Origin: Paenirhizobium naphthalenivorans
GTDB lineage: Bacteria > Pseudomonadota > Alphaproteobacteria > Rhizobiales > Rhizobiaceae
DNA: 64,000 bases
Assembly: GCF_007992095.1 (NCBI RefSeq)
Contig: NZ_BJZP01000016.1
Location: 1 to 64,000 of the forward strand
Direction of reading: 5' to 3'
Shown: positions 45,042 through 53,863 of the stretch, piece by piece
How the letters are laid out: each line of letters begins with the position of its first letter
How positions within the stretch are numbered: the stretch's first letter is position 1
Notes under the pieces: model-generated
Databases searched by the model: none
Told to the model about the DNA's origin: nothing
Seen by the model: only the letters and a program-made list of their open reading frames with translations
Program-made: the position numbers and the translations under genes

Positions 45042-46016
45042 GTGATTGATGGCGGCTCCTCTTCCACCCAGCGCTATGGCTTCGTGCTGACCCAGAATTT
45101 CGCGCTGATGTCCTATGCGTCGGCGACCGAGCCCTTGCGGGCGGCGAACCTGATCGCCCAGACTGCCCTCTATACCGTCGTGCCGCTTTCGATCGGCGGT
45201 CGCGACGTCCAATCCTCCGCGGGCTTTGCCGTGCCCTGCGAGGATCTTTCCGTTATCGGTGGCGGTTGTCATACGATCTTCGTCGTCGCCGGTGGTAATC
45301 CCGAGGACTGGAGGGATACGGCCAACCTTCATCCGCTGCTCCGCCGACTGGCGCGACAGGGGGTGCGCATTGGCGCGATTTCCAGCGGCTCCTACCTGCT
45401 CGCCGCTGCCGGTCTGCTTGATGGCCGAGATTTCACCATCCACTGGGAACATGCCCCGGCCATGCGCGAGGCCTTTCCGCATCTGGCTCCGCGCCAGGCT
45501 CGGTATGTGCTGGATGGCGACCGGATCACCTGTGGCGGCGGCGTGGCGCCGCTCGACATGATGCATGCCCTCATAGAAGCCCGCTTCGGCTCCGCCTTCG
45601 CAAGGCGGGTCAGCGACTGGTATCTTCACACCGCCGTGGCGGAACCGACCGCGCCGCAGCGTGGTTCCTTGAGCGAACGTTTCGGAACGCATCATCCGGG
45701 CCTGATCGGTGTGCTGGAAAAGATGGAGGCTACGATCGAGCATCCGCTTGACCGCCGGACCATGGCGAGGCTGGTCGGACTAAGCCCGCGCCACCTGGAT
45801 CGCCTGTTCGCCGAGCACCTCAAGGTCAGCTTCCACGCGACCTATCTGCGCATTCGGCTTGACCACGCCCGTCGTCTCCTGGAGCAGAGCCCCTTATCGA
45901 TCTCGGAACTGGCCTTCGCCACGGGTTTTTCCAGCGCCTCGCATTTCTCGCGGGCCTTCAGGGAACACTTCGGTGTAACGCCAAAATCGGCCAGAATACC
46001 CCGGCGCGCGCCGTGA
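45042..46016 (+). CDS. GlxA-type AraC-family regulator (DJ-1/PfpI plus AraC)
   Basis: A regulator of 324 residues. Residues about 10-170 form a DJ-1/PfpI-like sensor; the usual nucleophile elbow reads ISSGSYLLAAAGLL, so the catalytic Cys is replaced and the domain is probably only a sensor. The AraC-type double helix-turn-helix is at about 230-320, with HLDRLFAEHLKVSFHATYLR and SSASHFSRAFREHFGVTPK. The start is GTG at 45042. It is divergent from soxBDAG. Related regulators such as GbdR control betaine-to-sarcosine catabolism, so a sarcosine or dimethylglycine response is inferred. Confidence 0.88.
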   Translation: MIDGGSSSTQRYGFVLTQNFALMSYASATEPLRAANLIAQTALYTVVPLSIGGRDVQSSAGFAVPCEDLSVIGGGCHTIFVVAGGNPEDWRDTANLHPLLRRLARQGVRIGAISSGSYLLAAAGLLDGRDFTIHWEHAPAMREAFPHLAPRQARYVLDGDRITCGGGVAPLDMMHALIEARFGSAFARRVSDWYLHTAVAEPTAPQRGSLSERFGTHHPGLIGVLEKMEATIEHPLDRRTMARLVGLSPRHLDRLFAEHLKVSFHATYLRIRLDHARRLLEQSPLSISELAFATGFSSASHFSRAFREHFGVTPKSARIPRRAP

Positions 46017-46121
46017 GATCGACGGTGTGGCCGGTAATGTAGCGCCGTTGGCGCGGGACGCGTCTCTCCGGGGTTTCTCACCGATCTGGCGCCTAGGAAA
46101 ACCGGAAAACGGAAACCGTGA

Positions 46122-46159
46122 CATCACTGCCGCGGATCACGGGATCCGCGGCAGTGATG
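46122..46159. terminator. Long perfect hairpin between convergent genes
   Basis: A 17-bp perfect stem (46122-46138 with 46143-46159) and the 4-base loop ACGG lie 5 bases past the aldehyde dehydrogenase stop, between it and the convergent GlxA-type gene. On the minus strand it is followed by a moderately T-rich stretch, so it probably ends that transcript. Confidence 0.65.
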
Positions 46160-46164
46160 AGAGA

Positions 46165-47592
46165 TCACTCGCCGTAACCGACGATGCCCTTGATTTCGAG
46201 GAAGTCGTGAATGCCGAAGTCGGCGTATTCGCGACCATTGCCCGACTGCTTGTAGCCGCCGAACGGGGCGTGCGTGTCCCAGTCCGGGTAGTTGAGATAG
46301 ACCGAACCGGCGCGCATTTCTCGGGCCACCGCACGAGCGTGTTCGATGTCCTGCGACTGGATGTAGGCGGCCAGGCCGTAGACCGTGTCGTTGGCGATGG
46401 CGATCGCTTCTTCTTCGGTCTTGTAGGGCAGGATCGACAGGACCGGTCCGAAGATCTCCTCGCGCGCGATGGTCATGTCCTTGGTGACATTGCCGAACAC
46501 GGTCGGGCGGACATAGTAGCCGCGATTCAGGCCGTCGGGACGGCCAAGACCACCGGCAACGAGGGTCGCACCTTCCTTGATACCAGTCTCGATCAGGCGC
46601 TGGATCTTGTCGAACTGAAGCTGAGAAACGACCGGGCCGAGATCGGTGTCATCGGCGGTCGGGCTGCCGACCTTGTGGGCTTCGGCTGCTGCCTTGGCGA
46701 ACTTAAGCGCCTCCTCGTGGCGGTCGGCGGGAACCAGCATACGGGTCGGCGCATCGCAGGACTGGCCGGAATTGCCAAAGCAACCCTGGACGCCCTTGGT
46801 GACGGCGACCTCAAGGTCGGCATCTGGCAGCACGATATTGGCCGACTTGCCGCCTAGTTCCTGGGCGACGCGCTTGACCGTGTCGGCGGCCGTCTTGGCG
46901 ACAATGATGCCGGCGCGGGTCGAGCCGGTGAAGGACACCATGTCGACATCCGGATGGCCGGCCATGACCTGGCCGACATCGGGGCCGGTGCCGTTGATCA
47001 GGTTGAAGACGCCCTTCGGCACACCGGCTTCTTCCATGACCTCGGCCCAGACGAGGCCCGAGATCGGCGCGATTTCCGACGGCTTCAGCACCACGGTGCA
47101 GCCGGCGGCGATCGCCGGCGCGACCTTGCAGACAATCTGGTTGAGTGGCCAGTTCCACGGCGTGATGAGCGCGCAGACGCCGATCGGTTCCTTGACCACG
47201 GTGGTCGAGCCGCGCTTTTCGGAGAACTTGTAGTTTTCCAGCGCCTCGATGGTCGATTCCATATGCGCTCGACCGGCCCAGGCCTGGGCGTCGCGGGCAA
47301 ACGACAGCGGCGCGCCCATCTCGTTGGAAACGGCAACCGCGATGTCTTCGAAGCGGGCGTTGTAGACTTCGAGGATCTTCTTCAAAAGCGCCAGGCGCTC
47401 GGCAACCGAGGTCCTGGAGAAGGTTGCAAAGGCTCTCTTGGCAGCGGCAACAGCCTTGTCGACATCAGCCTTCGAGCCGACGGCGATTTGCGTATAGGCC
47501 TCTTCGGTCGCGGGGTTGATGACATCGAGAGCTGCCGGCATGACCGGATCGACCCAGGCGCCGTCGATGAAGAATTTCATATTGTGTGACAT
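46165..47592 (-). CDS. NAD-dependent aldehyde dehydrogenase
   Basis: A 475-residue ALDH-superfamily enzyme. The catalytic Cys is in GNSGQSCDAPTRML, the general-base Glu in AQELGGKSANIV, and the cofactor fold is shown by TPWNWPLNQIVCKVAPAIAA and FTGSTRAGIIVAKTAAD. The start at 47592 is preceded by AGGAA in GTTCAGGAACCTGATCC. It is the last gene of the second amine-type cluster, after the ATPase gene, and would oxidise the aldehyde produced by the PuuB-like flavoprotein to an acid. Assignment as gamma-glutamyl-aminobutyraldehyde or 4-aminobutyraldehyde dehydrogenase is inference from the neighbours. Confidence 0.92.
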   Translation of the reverse strand: MSHNMKFFIDGAWVDPVMPAALDVINPATEEAYTQIAVGSKADVDKAVAAAKRAFATFSRTSVAERLALLKKILEVYNARFEDIAVAVSNEMGAPLSFARDAQAWAGRAHMESTIEALENYKFSEKRGSTTVVKEPIGVCALITPWNWPLNQIVCKVAPAIAAGCTVVLKPSEIAPISGLVWAEVMEEAGVPKGVFNLINGTGPDVGQVMAGHPDVDMVSFTGSTRAGIIVAKTAADTVKRVAQELGGKSANIVLPDADLEVAVTKGVQGCFGNSGQSCDAPTRMLVPADRHEEALKFAKAAAEAHKVGSPTADDTDLGPVVSQLQFDKIQRLIETGIKEGATLVAGGLGRPDGLNRGYYVRPTVFGNVTKDMTIAREEIFGPVLSILPYKTEEEAIAIANDTVYGLAAYIQSQDIEHARAVAREMRAGSVYLNYPDWDTHAPFGGYKQSGNGREYADFGIHDFLEIKGIVGYGE

Positions 47593-47630
47593 GGATCAGG
47601 TTCCTGAACTGGATTTGCAAATGAAAGGCA

Positions 47631-48716
47631 TCACGCCGGCAACAAACTGCATGCGGCTCCCGGACGCAAGCGTACATGGGCACGCTGGCCGGCAAGCAGG
47701 CCGGACCGCTCGCTCTCGCGCGGAATGTCGAGGACAATTTCGCGGCCGCTTTGAAGATCGCCGTGTACCCGCAGGCTACGACCGTGAAAGACGATGCTGG
47801 TAATGGTCAGCGGCGCCGAATCCGGCGTGCTGTCCTCGGCCAGCAATAGGTCCTCCGGCCTTACGCCCAGGGTCATGGCGCCCTTTGCCTGTGCTGAAGC
47901 GGCCGCATCCGCCGGCACGAGGGCTGGCAGACCGTTGGCGTCCAGCCTGATGCTCCCGCCCTCCGCGCCAAGCGAAATGGCGGGCAGCAGGTTCATCGTG
48001 CCGATGAAACTGGCAACGAACTTGGTGGCCGGATTGTCGTAGAGTTCGGCTGGACTTGCCACCTGTTCGATACGAGCCTTGTTCATCACGGCGATCCGGT
48101 CGGAAATCGAAAGCGCCTCTGTCTGGTCGTGAGTCACCATGACGAAAGTGGTGCCGAGGCGCGACTGCAGGCTTTTGAGTTCGACCTGCATCTGTTCGCG
48201 CAGATGAGCGTCGAGCGCCGACAGCGGCTCGTCGAGCAGCAGCACCTGCGGCTCGCAGACGATGGCGCGGGCCAGGGCCACGCGTTGACGTTGGCCACCG
48301 GAGAGCGCCTGCACCCGGGACTGCGCCTTGTCGGCCAGGCCGACCAGTTCGAGTGCCGACAGAATGCGCCGGCGCTGTTCGGCCGCTGGAACCTTGCGGA
48401 TCGACAGCCCGAAACCGACATTCTCGGAGACATCCATATGTGGGAAGATCGCATAGTCCTGAAATACCGTGTTCACCGGTCGGTCGAACGGCCGCAGATA
48501 GGTGATTTCGCGCCCACCCAGGCGGACCGAACCGGATGTCGGCATTTCGAAGCCGGCGATCACGCGTAGCGTCGTGGTCTTGCCACAGCCGGAGGGGCCG
48601 AGCAGGCTGACAAACTCGCCCTGAGCAATCGTCAGATCGATATTGGCGAGGCCTATCCAGTCATTGGCGAAAACCTTGTTGACGCCGGACAGTGACAGTA
48701 GTGCTTCAGTTGCCAT
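47631..48716 (-). CDS. Polyamine-type ABC transporter ATPase (PotA-like)
   Basis: The nucleotide-binding subunit of the second amine-type importer, 361 residues. It has Walker A GPSGCGKTTT, Q-loop NTVFQDYAIFPHM, signature LSGGQRQRVALARAI, Walker B LLLDEPLSALD and switch MVTHDQTEAL. The TOBE-type C-terminal domain is at about 275-361. The true start is 48716, where the gene overlaps the end of the XRE regulator by 11 bases; the open frame extends further to 48875 in the regulator gene. The ALDH follows after 38 bases. Confidence 0.92.
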   Translation of the reverse strand: MATEALLSLSGVNKVFANDWIGLANIDLTIAQGEFVSLLGPSGCGKTTTLRVIAGFEMPTSGSVRLGGREITYLRPFDRPVNTVFQDYAIFPHMDVSENVGFGLSIRKVPAAEQRRRILSALELVGLADKAQSRVQALSGGQRQRVALARAIVCEPQVLLLDEPLSALDAHLREQMQVELKSLQSRLGTTFVMVTHDQTEALSISDRIAVMNKARIEQVASPAELYDNPATKFVASFIGTMNLLPAISLGAEGGSIRLDANGLPALVPADAAASAQAKGAMTLGVRPEDLLLAEDSTPDSAPLTITSIVFHGRSLRVHGDLQSGREIVLDIPRESERSGLLAGQRAHVRLRPGAACSLLPA

Positions 48717-49326
48717 CCCGGACCTCCGACGGCTTGACGGTGTTGACCCAGAGAATGGTGCATGTCTCTGAGCCGGGATTGCGGAAGGAGTGCAGCAAGG
48801 TGCTCTTGAAAGCGAAGCTGTCACCCTGGCGCAGCATGTATTTGGTCGCATCGACGACCAACTCGACGCTCCCATTCAGGACGAAGCCGAATTCGTGGCC
48901 GCTGTGGGAATAGGCCTCTGACGTACCGCCATTTGGCTCCACCTCGACCGTCATGCCTGTGAGTGTGGCGCCAGGCGGCGATAACAATTGCTTGCGGATA
49001 CCTTCCGAGTGAACCGGCAGATCACGCCGGTTGGCGGCCCGCACGCAGTAGATGTCGCTCGACATGTCATTGCCCTCGGAGATCAGCACCGACGGCTCGA
49101 CGTTCAGTGCCGCCGCCAGCGGCCAGATGACCTTGACCCTGAGCGACGTCATGCCCCGCTCGATCTGGCTCAGCGCGCCGATCGAAATGCCAGCCCGGGC
49201 CGCGAGCTCGGCCAGGGAGAGACCACTCTCCAGCCGGAGTGCGCGAATGCGTCGCCCCACCATGATGTCGGCCTCGCCGACGTCGCTGGCTGTTTTCACC
49301 AAATCTTCGTCAAGATCGCTGGTCAT
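48706..49326 (-). CDS. XRE-cupin transcriptional regulator (PuuR-like)
   Basis: A 206-residue regulator with an N-terminal Cro/CI-type helix-turn-helix (about 22-78, IRALRLESGLSLAELAARAG then IGALSQIERG) and a C-terminal cupin domain (about 115-190) with SHSGHEFGFVLNGSVEL. This is the architecture of PuuR, the repressor of putrescine utilisation. The gene lies inside the transport operon, between the binding-protein and ATPase genes, and its likely operators are the TTTCAC elements at 52229-52244 and 53596-53640. Effector identity is not readable. Confidence 0.9.
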   Translation of the reverse strand: MTSDLDEDLVKTASDVGEADIMVGRRIRALRLESGLSLAELAARAGISIGALSQIERGMTSLRVKVIWPLAAALNVEPSVLISEGNDMSSDIYCVRAANRRDLPVHSEGIRKQLLSPPGATLTGMTVEVEPNGGTSEAYSHSGHEFGFVLNGSVELVVDATKYMLRQGDSFAFKSTLLHSFRNPGSETCTILWVNTVKPSEVRDGN

Positions 49327-49357
49327 GTGCCGTATCTGCTTCCTCGTGTACAGAAAT

Positions 49358-49382
49358 GGGCGCCGCCGGGCAGGCGGCGCCC
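49358..49382 (-). other. GC-rich hairpin after the second binding-protein gene
   Basis: GGGCGCCGCC at 49358-49367 pairs perfectly with GGCGGCGCCC at 49373-49382 (loop of five). It lies eight bases past the binding-protein stop and 32 bases before the regulator start, without a T-tract, so it may stabilise the binding-protein message or partly attenuate. Confidence 0.6.
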
Positions 49383-49389
49383 GGATACC

Positions 49390-50451
49390 TTAACCGCCTG
49401 CTTTGACCTTCTCGAACATTTTGGCCAGGCTGTCATTCTGTTTCATCGGTCCGGTGAAGACCGTTTCCTTCAGCATAACCTCTGGATCGGCCGGTAGTTG
49501 CAGGCTTTCGAGAGTCTCCGGCGGCACTGCGGCAAATGCCGTGGACGTAGAACTGCCGTATCCATAAGCCTCAATCAGATATTTGCCGGACTCGGCTTCG
49601 AGACGGCTGTTGATGAAGTCATAGGCGAGATCGGTATTCTTCGAATCCTTGAGCAGCACGAAACCGCAGGCCCAGGTCAGCATGCCTTCCTTCGGCTTCA
49701 TGAACTCGACCGGCACGCCCTGCTTCTTGAGCGCCACAGCCGATGCGTTCCATGTCATGGCCGCAACCAGTTCGCCGCTGGCGAGAGACTGTTCAACCGA
49801 CGTCATGTCGGTGGTGTAGCTGGCGAGGAGCGGGCGCTGTTCGCGCAGCTTGTCGGCAACCTTGTCCATTTCGGCATCGGTCATGTCGAAGGGATTGACG
49901 CCAGCAAGGATCGCAGCGACGAGCGGTGTGTCGTGAACCGCGTCGATTGTCGCCATGCGACCGGCATACTGCTTGTCCCAGAGCAGAGACCAGCTGTTCT
50001 CCGGATTTTGCACCAGATCGGTCCGGTACAGAACCGAGGTATTGCCCCAGTCCCACGGAATCATCCAGACCTTGCCGTCGCCGGCCTGCAGGTCCGGCAG
50101 ATTGCGAAATACCGGGAAGATATTGTTCCAGTTCTTGATCTTCGAGGTGTCGATCGGCTGAAGCAGGCCCTCCTTGTTCCAGCGGGCGATCTTATCGTAG
50201 CAGGGATGGGCCACGTCGGGACGGAAGCCGGCCTTGACCTTGGTGAAGGCGTCGTCGTCATCGCCGAACATGGTCGCCTCGACGCCATCAGCATGAGCCT
50301 TGAGGAAGCTCGGGTTGAACTCCGGCAGTTCGTAGCCCGACCAGGTGAAATACTTCAGCTTTTCCTCGGCCGCGGCTGAACCGGTCAGAAAGCCAAGGCC
50401 AAGGGCCAGCGCGGCGACACCACCCAGAATACGTCTCTTGTTTGTTTGCAT
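49390..50451 (-). CDS. Polyamine-type ABC transporter substrate-binding protein (PotD/F-like)
   Basis: A periplasmic receptor of 353 residues. The signal peptide MQTNKRRILGGVAALALGLG then FLTGSAAAEE, about 28 residues, precedes EKLKYFTWSGYELPEF, the PotD/PotF-type first strand. Conserved elements include WMIPWDWGNTSVLYR. The start at 50451 follows AGAGGAGAAC; the open frame to 51057 overlaps the upstream permease in another phase. The first permease is 41 bases upstream on the same strand. Putrescine or another amine is likely but not proven. Confidence 0.9.
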   Translation of the reverse strand: MQTNKRRILGGVAALALGLGFLTGSAAAEEKLKYFTWSGYELPEFNPSFLKAHADGVEATMFGDDDDAFTKVKAGFRPDVAHPCYDKIARWNKEGLLQPIDTSKIKNWNNIFPVFRNLPDLQAGDGKVWMIPWDWGNTSVLYRTDLVQNPENSWSLLWDKQYAGRMATIDAVHDTPLVAAILAGVNPFDMTDAEMDKVADKLREQRPLLASYTTDMTSVEQSLASGELVAAMTWNASAVALKKQGVPVEFMKPKEGMLTWACGFVLLKDSKNTDLAYDFINSRLEAESGKYLIEAYGYGSSTSTAFAAVPPETLESLQLPADPEVMLKETVFTGPMKQNDSLAKMFEKVKAGG

Positions 50452-50492
50452 GCTCGTTCTCCTCTTTGTTTTTTTGAATGACGAATGCGATT

Positions 50493-51308
50493 TCAGCTCT
50501 TGCCTCCGGCCTGTGATGGCTGCCACCGGCGCAGGATCTCTGCGGCGGTCGCCAACACGATGGAGACGCCGAGGATCAATGTGCCGAGCGCCATGACGAC
50601 GGGTAGCGATTTGGGGAAGCGCAGTTGGCTCCAGATATAGAGCGGCAGCGTTGGCTCGGCGCCGGCGAGAAAGAAGGCGACGATGAATTCGTCGAATGAG
50701 GTCAGGAATGACAGCATAAAGGCCGATGCCACCGCCGACCATGCAAGCGGCAGCATGGCCCGGCGAAACACCGCGAAGTCGCGGGCGCCGAGATCGCTTG
50801 CAGCCTCTGCCAGGCTTTTCGGGATGGCCGAAAAGCGACCCCGCATGATCACCACCGTGGTCGGCAGGCAAATCAGCACATGACCCATGCCTATCGCCAG
50901 CCGCGATGGGCCAAATCCCAGCAGGTTGACCAGAATGAGCAGCGCGATGCCGACGATGACACCAGGGATCAGGATCGGCAGCCGCGAGAGGCCCGATATG
51001 ACAGAGGACAATGGTGTGCTGGCATAGACGTCGAGGTAGGCGATTGTCGTGCCGCAAAGGGTTGCGACGGCGGCCGAGGAGATGGCGATCATCAGACTGT
51101 TGCCGAGCGCGGCGGCAATCGCCTCATTGCCGAGCAGCGTTCTATACCATTCGAGCGTAAAGCCCTTCAGTGGAAAGGCCGCCTGTATGGAATCGTTGAA
51201 CGAGAACAGCGGGATGAGCACAACCGGCAAGTAAAGGAAAACGATGTAGGCAACGACATAGCCGCTGAGCAGACGAGCGTGGCTGGCGGGTTGGCGTGTG
51301 ACGGTCAT
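50493..51308 (-). CDS. Polyamine-type ABC transporter permease (PotC-like)
   Basis: A 271-residue inner-membrane permease with six TM segments, the first at about residues 12-33 (GYVVAYIVFLYLPVVLIPLF). The PotC-type FPLKGFTLEWYRTLL loop and the EAA loop EAASDLGARDFAVFRRAMLP are clear. Its start overlaps the stop of the upstream permease by four bases. It ends 41 bases before the binding-protein gene. Confidence 0.92.
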   Translation of the reverse strand: MTVTRQPASHARLLSGYVVAYIVFLYLPVVLIPLFSFNDSIQAAFPLKGFTLEWYRTLLGNEAIAAALGNSLMIAISSAAVATLCGTTIAYLDVYASTPLSSVISGLSRLPILIPGVIVGIALLILVNLLGFGPSRLAIGMGHVLICLPTTVVIMRGRFSAIPKSLAEAASDLGARDFAVFRRAMLPLAWSAVASAFMLSFLTSFDEFIVAFFLAGAEPTLPLYIWSQLRFPKSLPVVMALGTLILGVSIVLATAAEILRRWQPSQAGGKS

Positions 51309-52204
51309 GTGCGGCTCCCGAATTTTCTGTCGGCAAGCCGGACAAGCGCGACCAGCAGCAGGATCACCAGCATGACCGTAATCGAAAGCGCGGCCCCGAA
51401 TGGCCAGTCATTGGCCTTGCCGAATTGGGCCTGAATCAGTGATCCGATCATTGTGCTGGCGGGACCGCCGACCATGGAGGGTGTCACATAGTCGCCAATC
51501 GTCGGCACGAAGACCACGAGCGCGGCCGCCAGGACGCCTGGCATGGACATTGGCAGAACAACCCGGCGGAAGGCCAGCAACGGGCGAGCGCCGAGATCGC
51601 TTGCCGCTTCCAGCAGGGACGGCGGAATCGTTTGCAGCGACACCAGGATCGGCAGGATGGCGAAAGGGGCATAGGCATGGGCCAACGTCACCACCACGGC
51701 CGCCGGAGTATTGAGGAAGATCATCAACGGCTCCGAGATCGCGCCGAGCGAGAGCAATGCCGAGTTGAGTACGCCGTTATAGGCGAGCACCACCTTCCAG
51801 GCGAAGACCCGAAGCAGGTAGCTCGTCCAGAACGGCAGGGTCACGAGAAACAGGATGGTCGCCCGCCAGCGGCCGGCATGGAAGGCGAGGAAATAGGCGA
51901 CCGGATAAGCCGTCACGACTGTCGCGAGCGTTACCAGCCCGGAAATCGCCAATGACCTGAGAATGACAGTCGCATAGAGATCATCTCCGAGAACGGTGAT
52001 GAAATTCGCCACCGTAAAGCCGCTGCCCATCAGCGAGCCGTCATTTGCGCGGAAGGCGAGGAAAAGCACCAGCGCCAAAGCGAACAAGATCAGCACACAG
52101 GTGACAAGCAGTCCGGGAGCAGACATCGAAGCGCGAAAGCCAAGCTGGCTCGAACTATGCTCTGCCTCTGTTGCTGCTGTAGCCATCTGCGACACCGTCT
52201 TCAT
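51305..52204 (-). CDS. Polyamine-type ABC transporter permease (PotB-like)
   Basis: The partner inner-membrane permease, about 299 residues with six TM segments, including SLQTIPPSLLEAASDLGARP before the EAA loop. The longest frame starts with GTG at 52234, but that codon lies within the 52229-52244 operator-like dyad; ATG at 52204 (or 52186) is a better start. It lies 39-69 bases downstream of the PuuB-like gene with its own promoter-like element between, so the transport genes may be expressed separately from the flavoprotein. Confidence 0.9.
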   Translation of the reverse strand: MKTVSQMATAATEAEHSSSQLGFRASMSAPGLLVTCVLILFALALVLFLAFRANDGSLMGSGFTVANFITVLGDDLYATVILRSLAISGLVTLATVVTAYPVAYFLAFHAGRWRATILFLVTLPFWTSYLLRVFAWKVVLAYNGVLNSALLSLGAISEPLMIFLNTPAAVVVTLAHAYAPFAILPILVSLQTIPPSLLEAASDLGARPLLAFRRVVLPMSMPGVLAAALVVFVPTIGDYVTPSMVGGPASTMIGSLIQAQFGKANDWPFGAALSITVMLVILLLVALVRLADRKFGSRT

Positions 52205-52228
52205 CTTCTGAAAGGATACGCCATATTT

Positions 52229-52251
52229 TTTCACTAAAGTGAAATTGTCAA
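52229..52251 (-). promoter_or_regulatory. Promoter and XRE-type operator upstream of the PotB-like permease
   Basis: TTTCACTAAAGTGAAA at 52229-52244 is a perfect 16-bp dyad (TTTCACT/AGTGAAA with two central bases). Next to it on the minus strand is TTGACA (52251-52246), a consensus -35, so the dyad fills the spacer where repressor binding would block polymerase. The -10 (about 52223-52228) is weak. Repression by the PuuR-like protein encoded in the same operon is inferred. Confidence 0.65.
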
Positions 52252-52272
52252 TCGTATTTTCATTTGCCTGCG

Positions 52273-53556
52273 TCAGCGTTCCAGGCTGTCCAGGAGCCGA
52301 TACCAGGCGATCGCTGCGGAAACGCCGATCTGGCGAAAGGCGTGAAAGGGGATCGGCCGGATCGGCGTGATGGGAAATGGCAGCGCAGCCGGGTCCCCGG
52401 TCGTGACGTAGTGCGCCAGATAAGGTCCGAGCGCCGTCATCAGACCGACGCCCCTGCCCTGGCAGCCGGCCGCCATCAGCAAGCCGGGTTCCGGCTCGTG
52501 AATATGCGGCAGATGATTCATGGTCATGGCGACGCGGCCGTACCAGCGCCGCTCGATCGGCGTGTCTTCAAGCGCCGGAAAAACACGGCGCATGGCGCGT
52601 TCGATGTGGGCCCAGTCGTCGGCCGATCGTGGCAGTCCGAGCCGCCCCCTGCCACCCATGGCGAGTCGGCCATCCGCCGTCTTGCGATAATAGACGAGGA
52701 TGCGCCGCGAATCCGAGATGGCATGCCCTCCCGGCAGGATCGCCGCATCTTGCGCCGCAGTCAGCGGCGCGGTGGCAATCTGGAAGGAATGCAGTGGAAC
52801 AAGGCTTTGACGCAGGCCAGGCACCAGCCCGTCCGAGTAGGCATTGGTGGCAACGAGGACTGATTTGGCTCGGACCGCCTTGCCCGACTGCGTCGAGACA
52901 ACCCACAGTCCTGTTTCATGTCGAAGACCGGAAACCCTTTCGTTCTCGGCGATACGGGCACCTGCGTCGCTCGCAAGTCGTGCCAACTCCAGAACGAAGG
53001 CGAGCGGATTGATGATCCCGGCGCGCCGGTCAAGCCAGCCACCCACATAACCCGAGGTTCCAGTCATCTCGGCGATCTGCCGGGCGTCGAGAAGAGCCAC
53101 ATCGGCTCCTCTTTCTACCCATTGCCGGTGACGCTCGGCCTGCATTTCGGACGCGGTCTGTGTGTGTGCCGCCTGGATCCAGCCATTGCGCTTGCGCGGC
53201 ACGTCGAGTTGATGGTGATCGATCAGGTCGAAAACGGCATCGGCGGTTGATGCGGCAAAGCGCGCCAGGGCCTCGCCGCGCTCCGGCCCAAAATGGGCCA
53301 GTAGCCACTCGGGGTCGTATTTCAATCCCGGAATGACCTGCCCGCCATTCAGGCCCGACGCGCCCGAACCCACCTGTGCAGCCTCGATGACCCGCACCTT
53401 GAGTCCAAGCGCCACGGCGTGGAATGCTGCCGAAAGGCCTTGGAATCCGGCTCCAACGATGACCAGATCGACCTCCTCGTTCACCTCTATGGGTGTGGCG
53501 GGGCGTTTGCTGGACTGCGGGGCCAGCCATATGGGCGTTGAAAACGGCATTCCCAT
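52273..53556 (-). CDS. FAD-dependent amine oxidoreductase (PuuB-like)
   Basis: A DAO-superfamily flavoenzyme of about 427 residues. The FAD-binding motif is VDLVIVGAGFQGLSAAFHAV, followed by VRVIEAAQVGSGASGLNGGQ, the arrangement seen in gamma-glutamylputrescine oxidoreductases; the C-terminal half ends with LLMAAGCQGRGVGLMTALGP. Starts at 53568 (GTG), 53556 and 53550 (ATG) are possible; 53556 with GAGAGAAGCG before it is preferred. It heads the second amine-type cluster. With the PuuR-like and ALDH genes it suggests a Puu-like route, but no ligase or glutamyl hydrolase is adjacent. Confidence 0.86.
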   Translation of the reverse strand: MGMPFSTPIWLAPQSSKRPATPIEVNEEVDLVIVGAGFQGLSAAFHAVALGLKVRVIEAAQVGSGASGLNGGQVIPGLKYDPEWLLAHFGPERGEALARFAASTADAVFDLIDHHQLDVPRKRNGWIQAAHTQTASEMQAERHRQWVERGADVALLDARQIAEMTGTSGYVGGWLDRRAGIINPLAFVLELARLASDAGARIAENERVSGLRHETGLWVVSTQSGKAVRAKSVLVATNAYSDGLVPGLRQSLVPLHSFQIATAPLTAAQDAAILPGGHAISDSRRILVYYRKTADGRLAMGGRGRLGLPRSADDWAHIERAMRRVFPALEDTPIERRWYGRVAMTMNHLPHIHEPEPGLLMAAGCQGRGVGLMTALGPYLAHYVTTGDPAALPFPITPIRPIPFHAFRQIGVSAAIAWYRLLDSLER

Positions 53557-53595
53557 CGCTTCTCTCACAAATGTTGATTTATGAAATTTTTAATG

Positions 53596-53640
53596 AAAGT
53601 TTCACGAAATAGAATACCTGTCAACAAAGTTTCACAAAAT
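53596..53640 (-). promoter_or_regulatory. Paired TTTCAC operator-like repeats upstream of the PuuB-like gene
   Basis: AAAGTTTCACGAAAT (53596-53610) and AAAGTTTCACAAAAT (53626-53640) are direct repeats exactly 30 bp apart. A TTGACA lies between them on the minus strand (53623-53618). They share the TTTCAC half-site with the dyad before the permease gene, so both promoters are probably under the same regulator. Confidence 0.55.
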
Positions 53641-53863
53641 CGACATGATGCTCTATACCGTTGGGTCAAGCCGGTCGCGTTGGATTTGGCGATCAAGGTT
53701 GTCGGTCAGGTGACTGTGAGCTGGCGGACGCAGACAAGAAGAGGCTATGCACCTCACCGGTGACGGGCGCTGGTTCGCGGTCAGAGTTCACACGAAGGAG
53801 GGCAGATGGGGGGCTTGTTGGCGCTAGTCTGGCTTCCATCCCTGCTTCTCCGAGGTGATGTAC

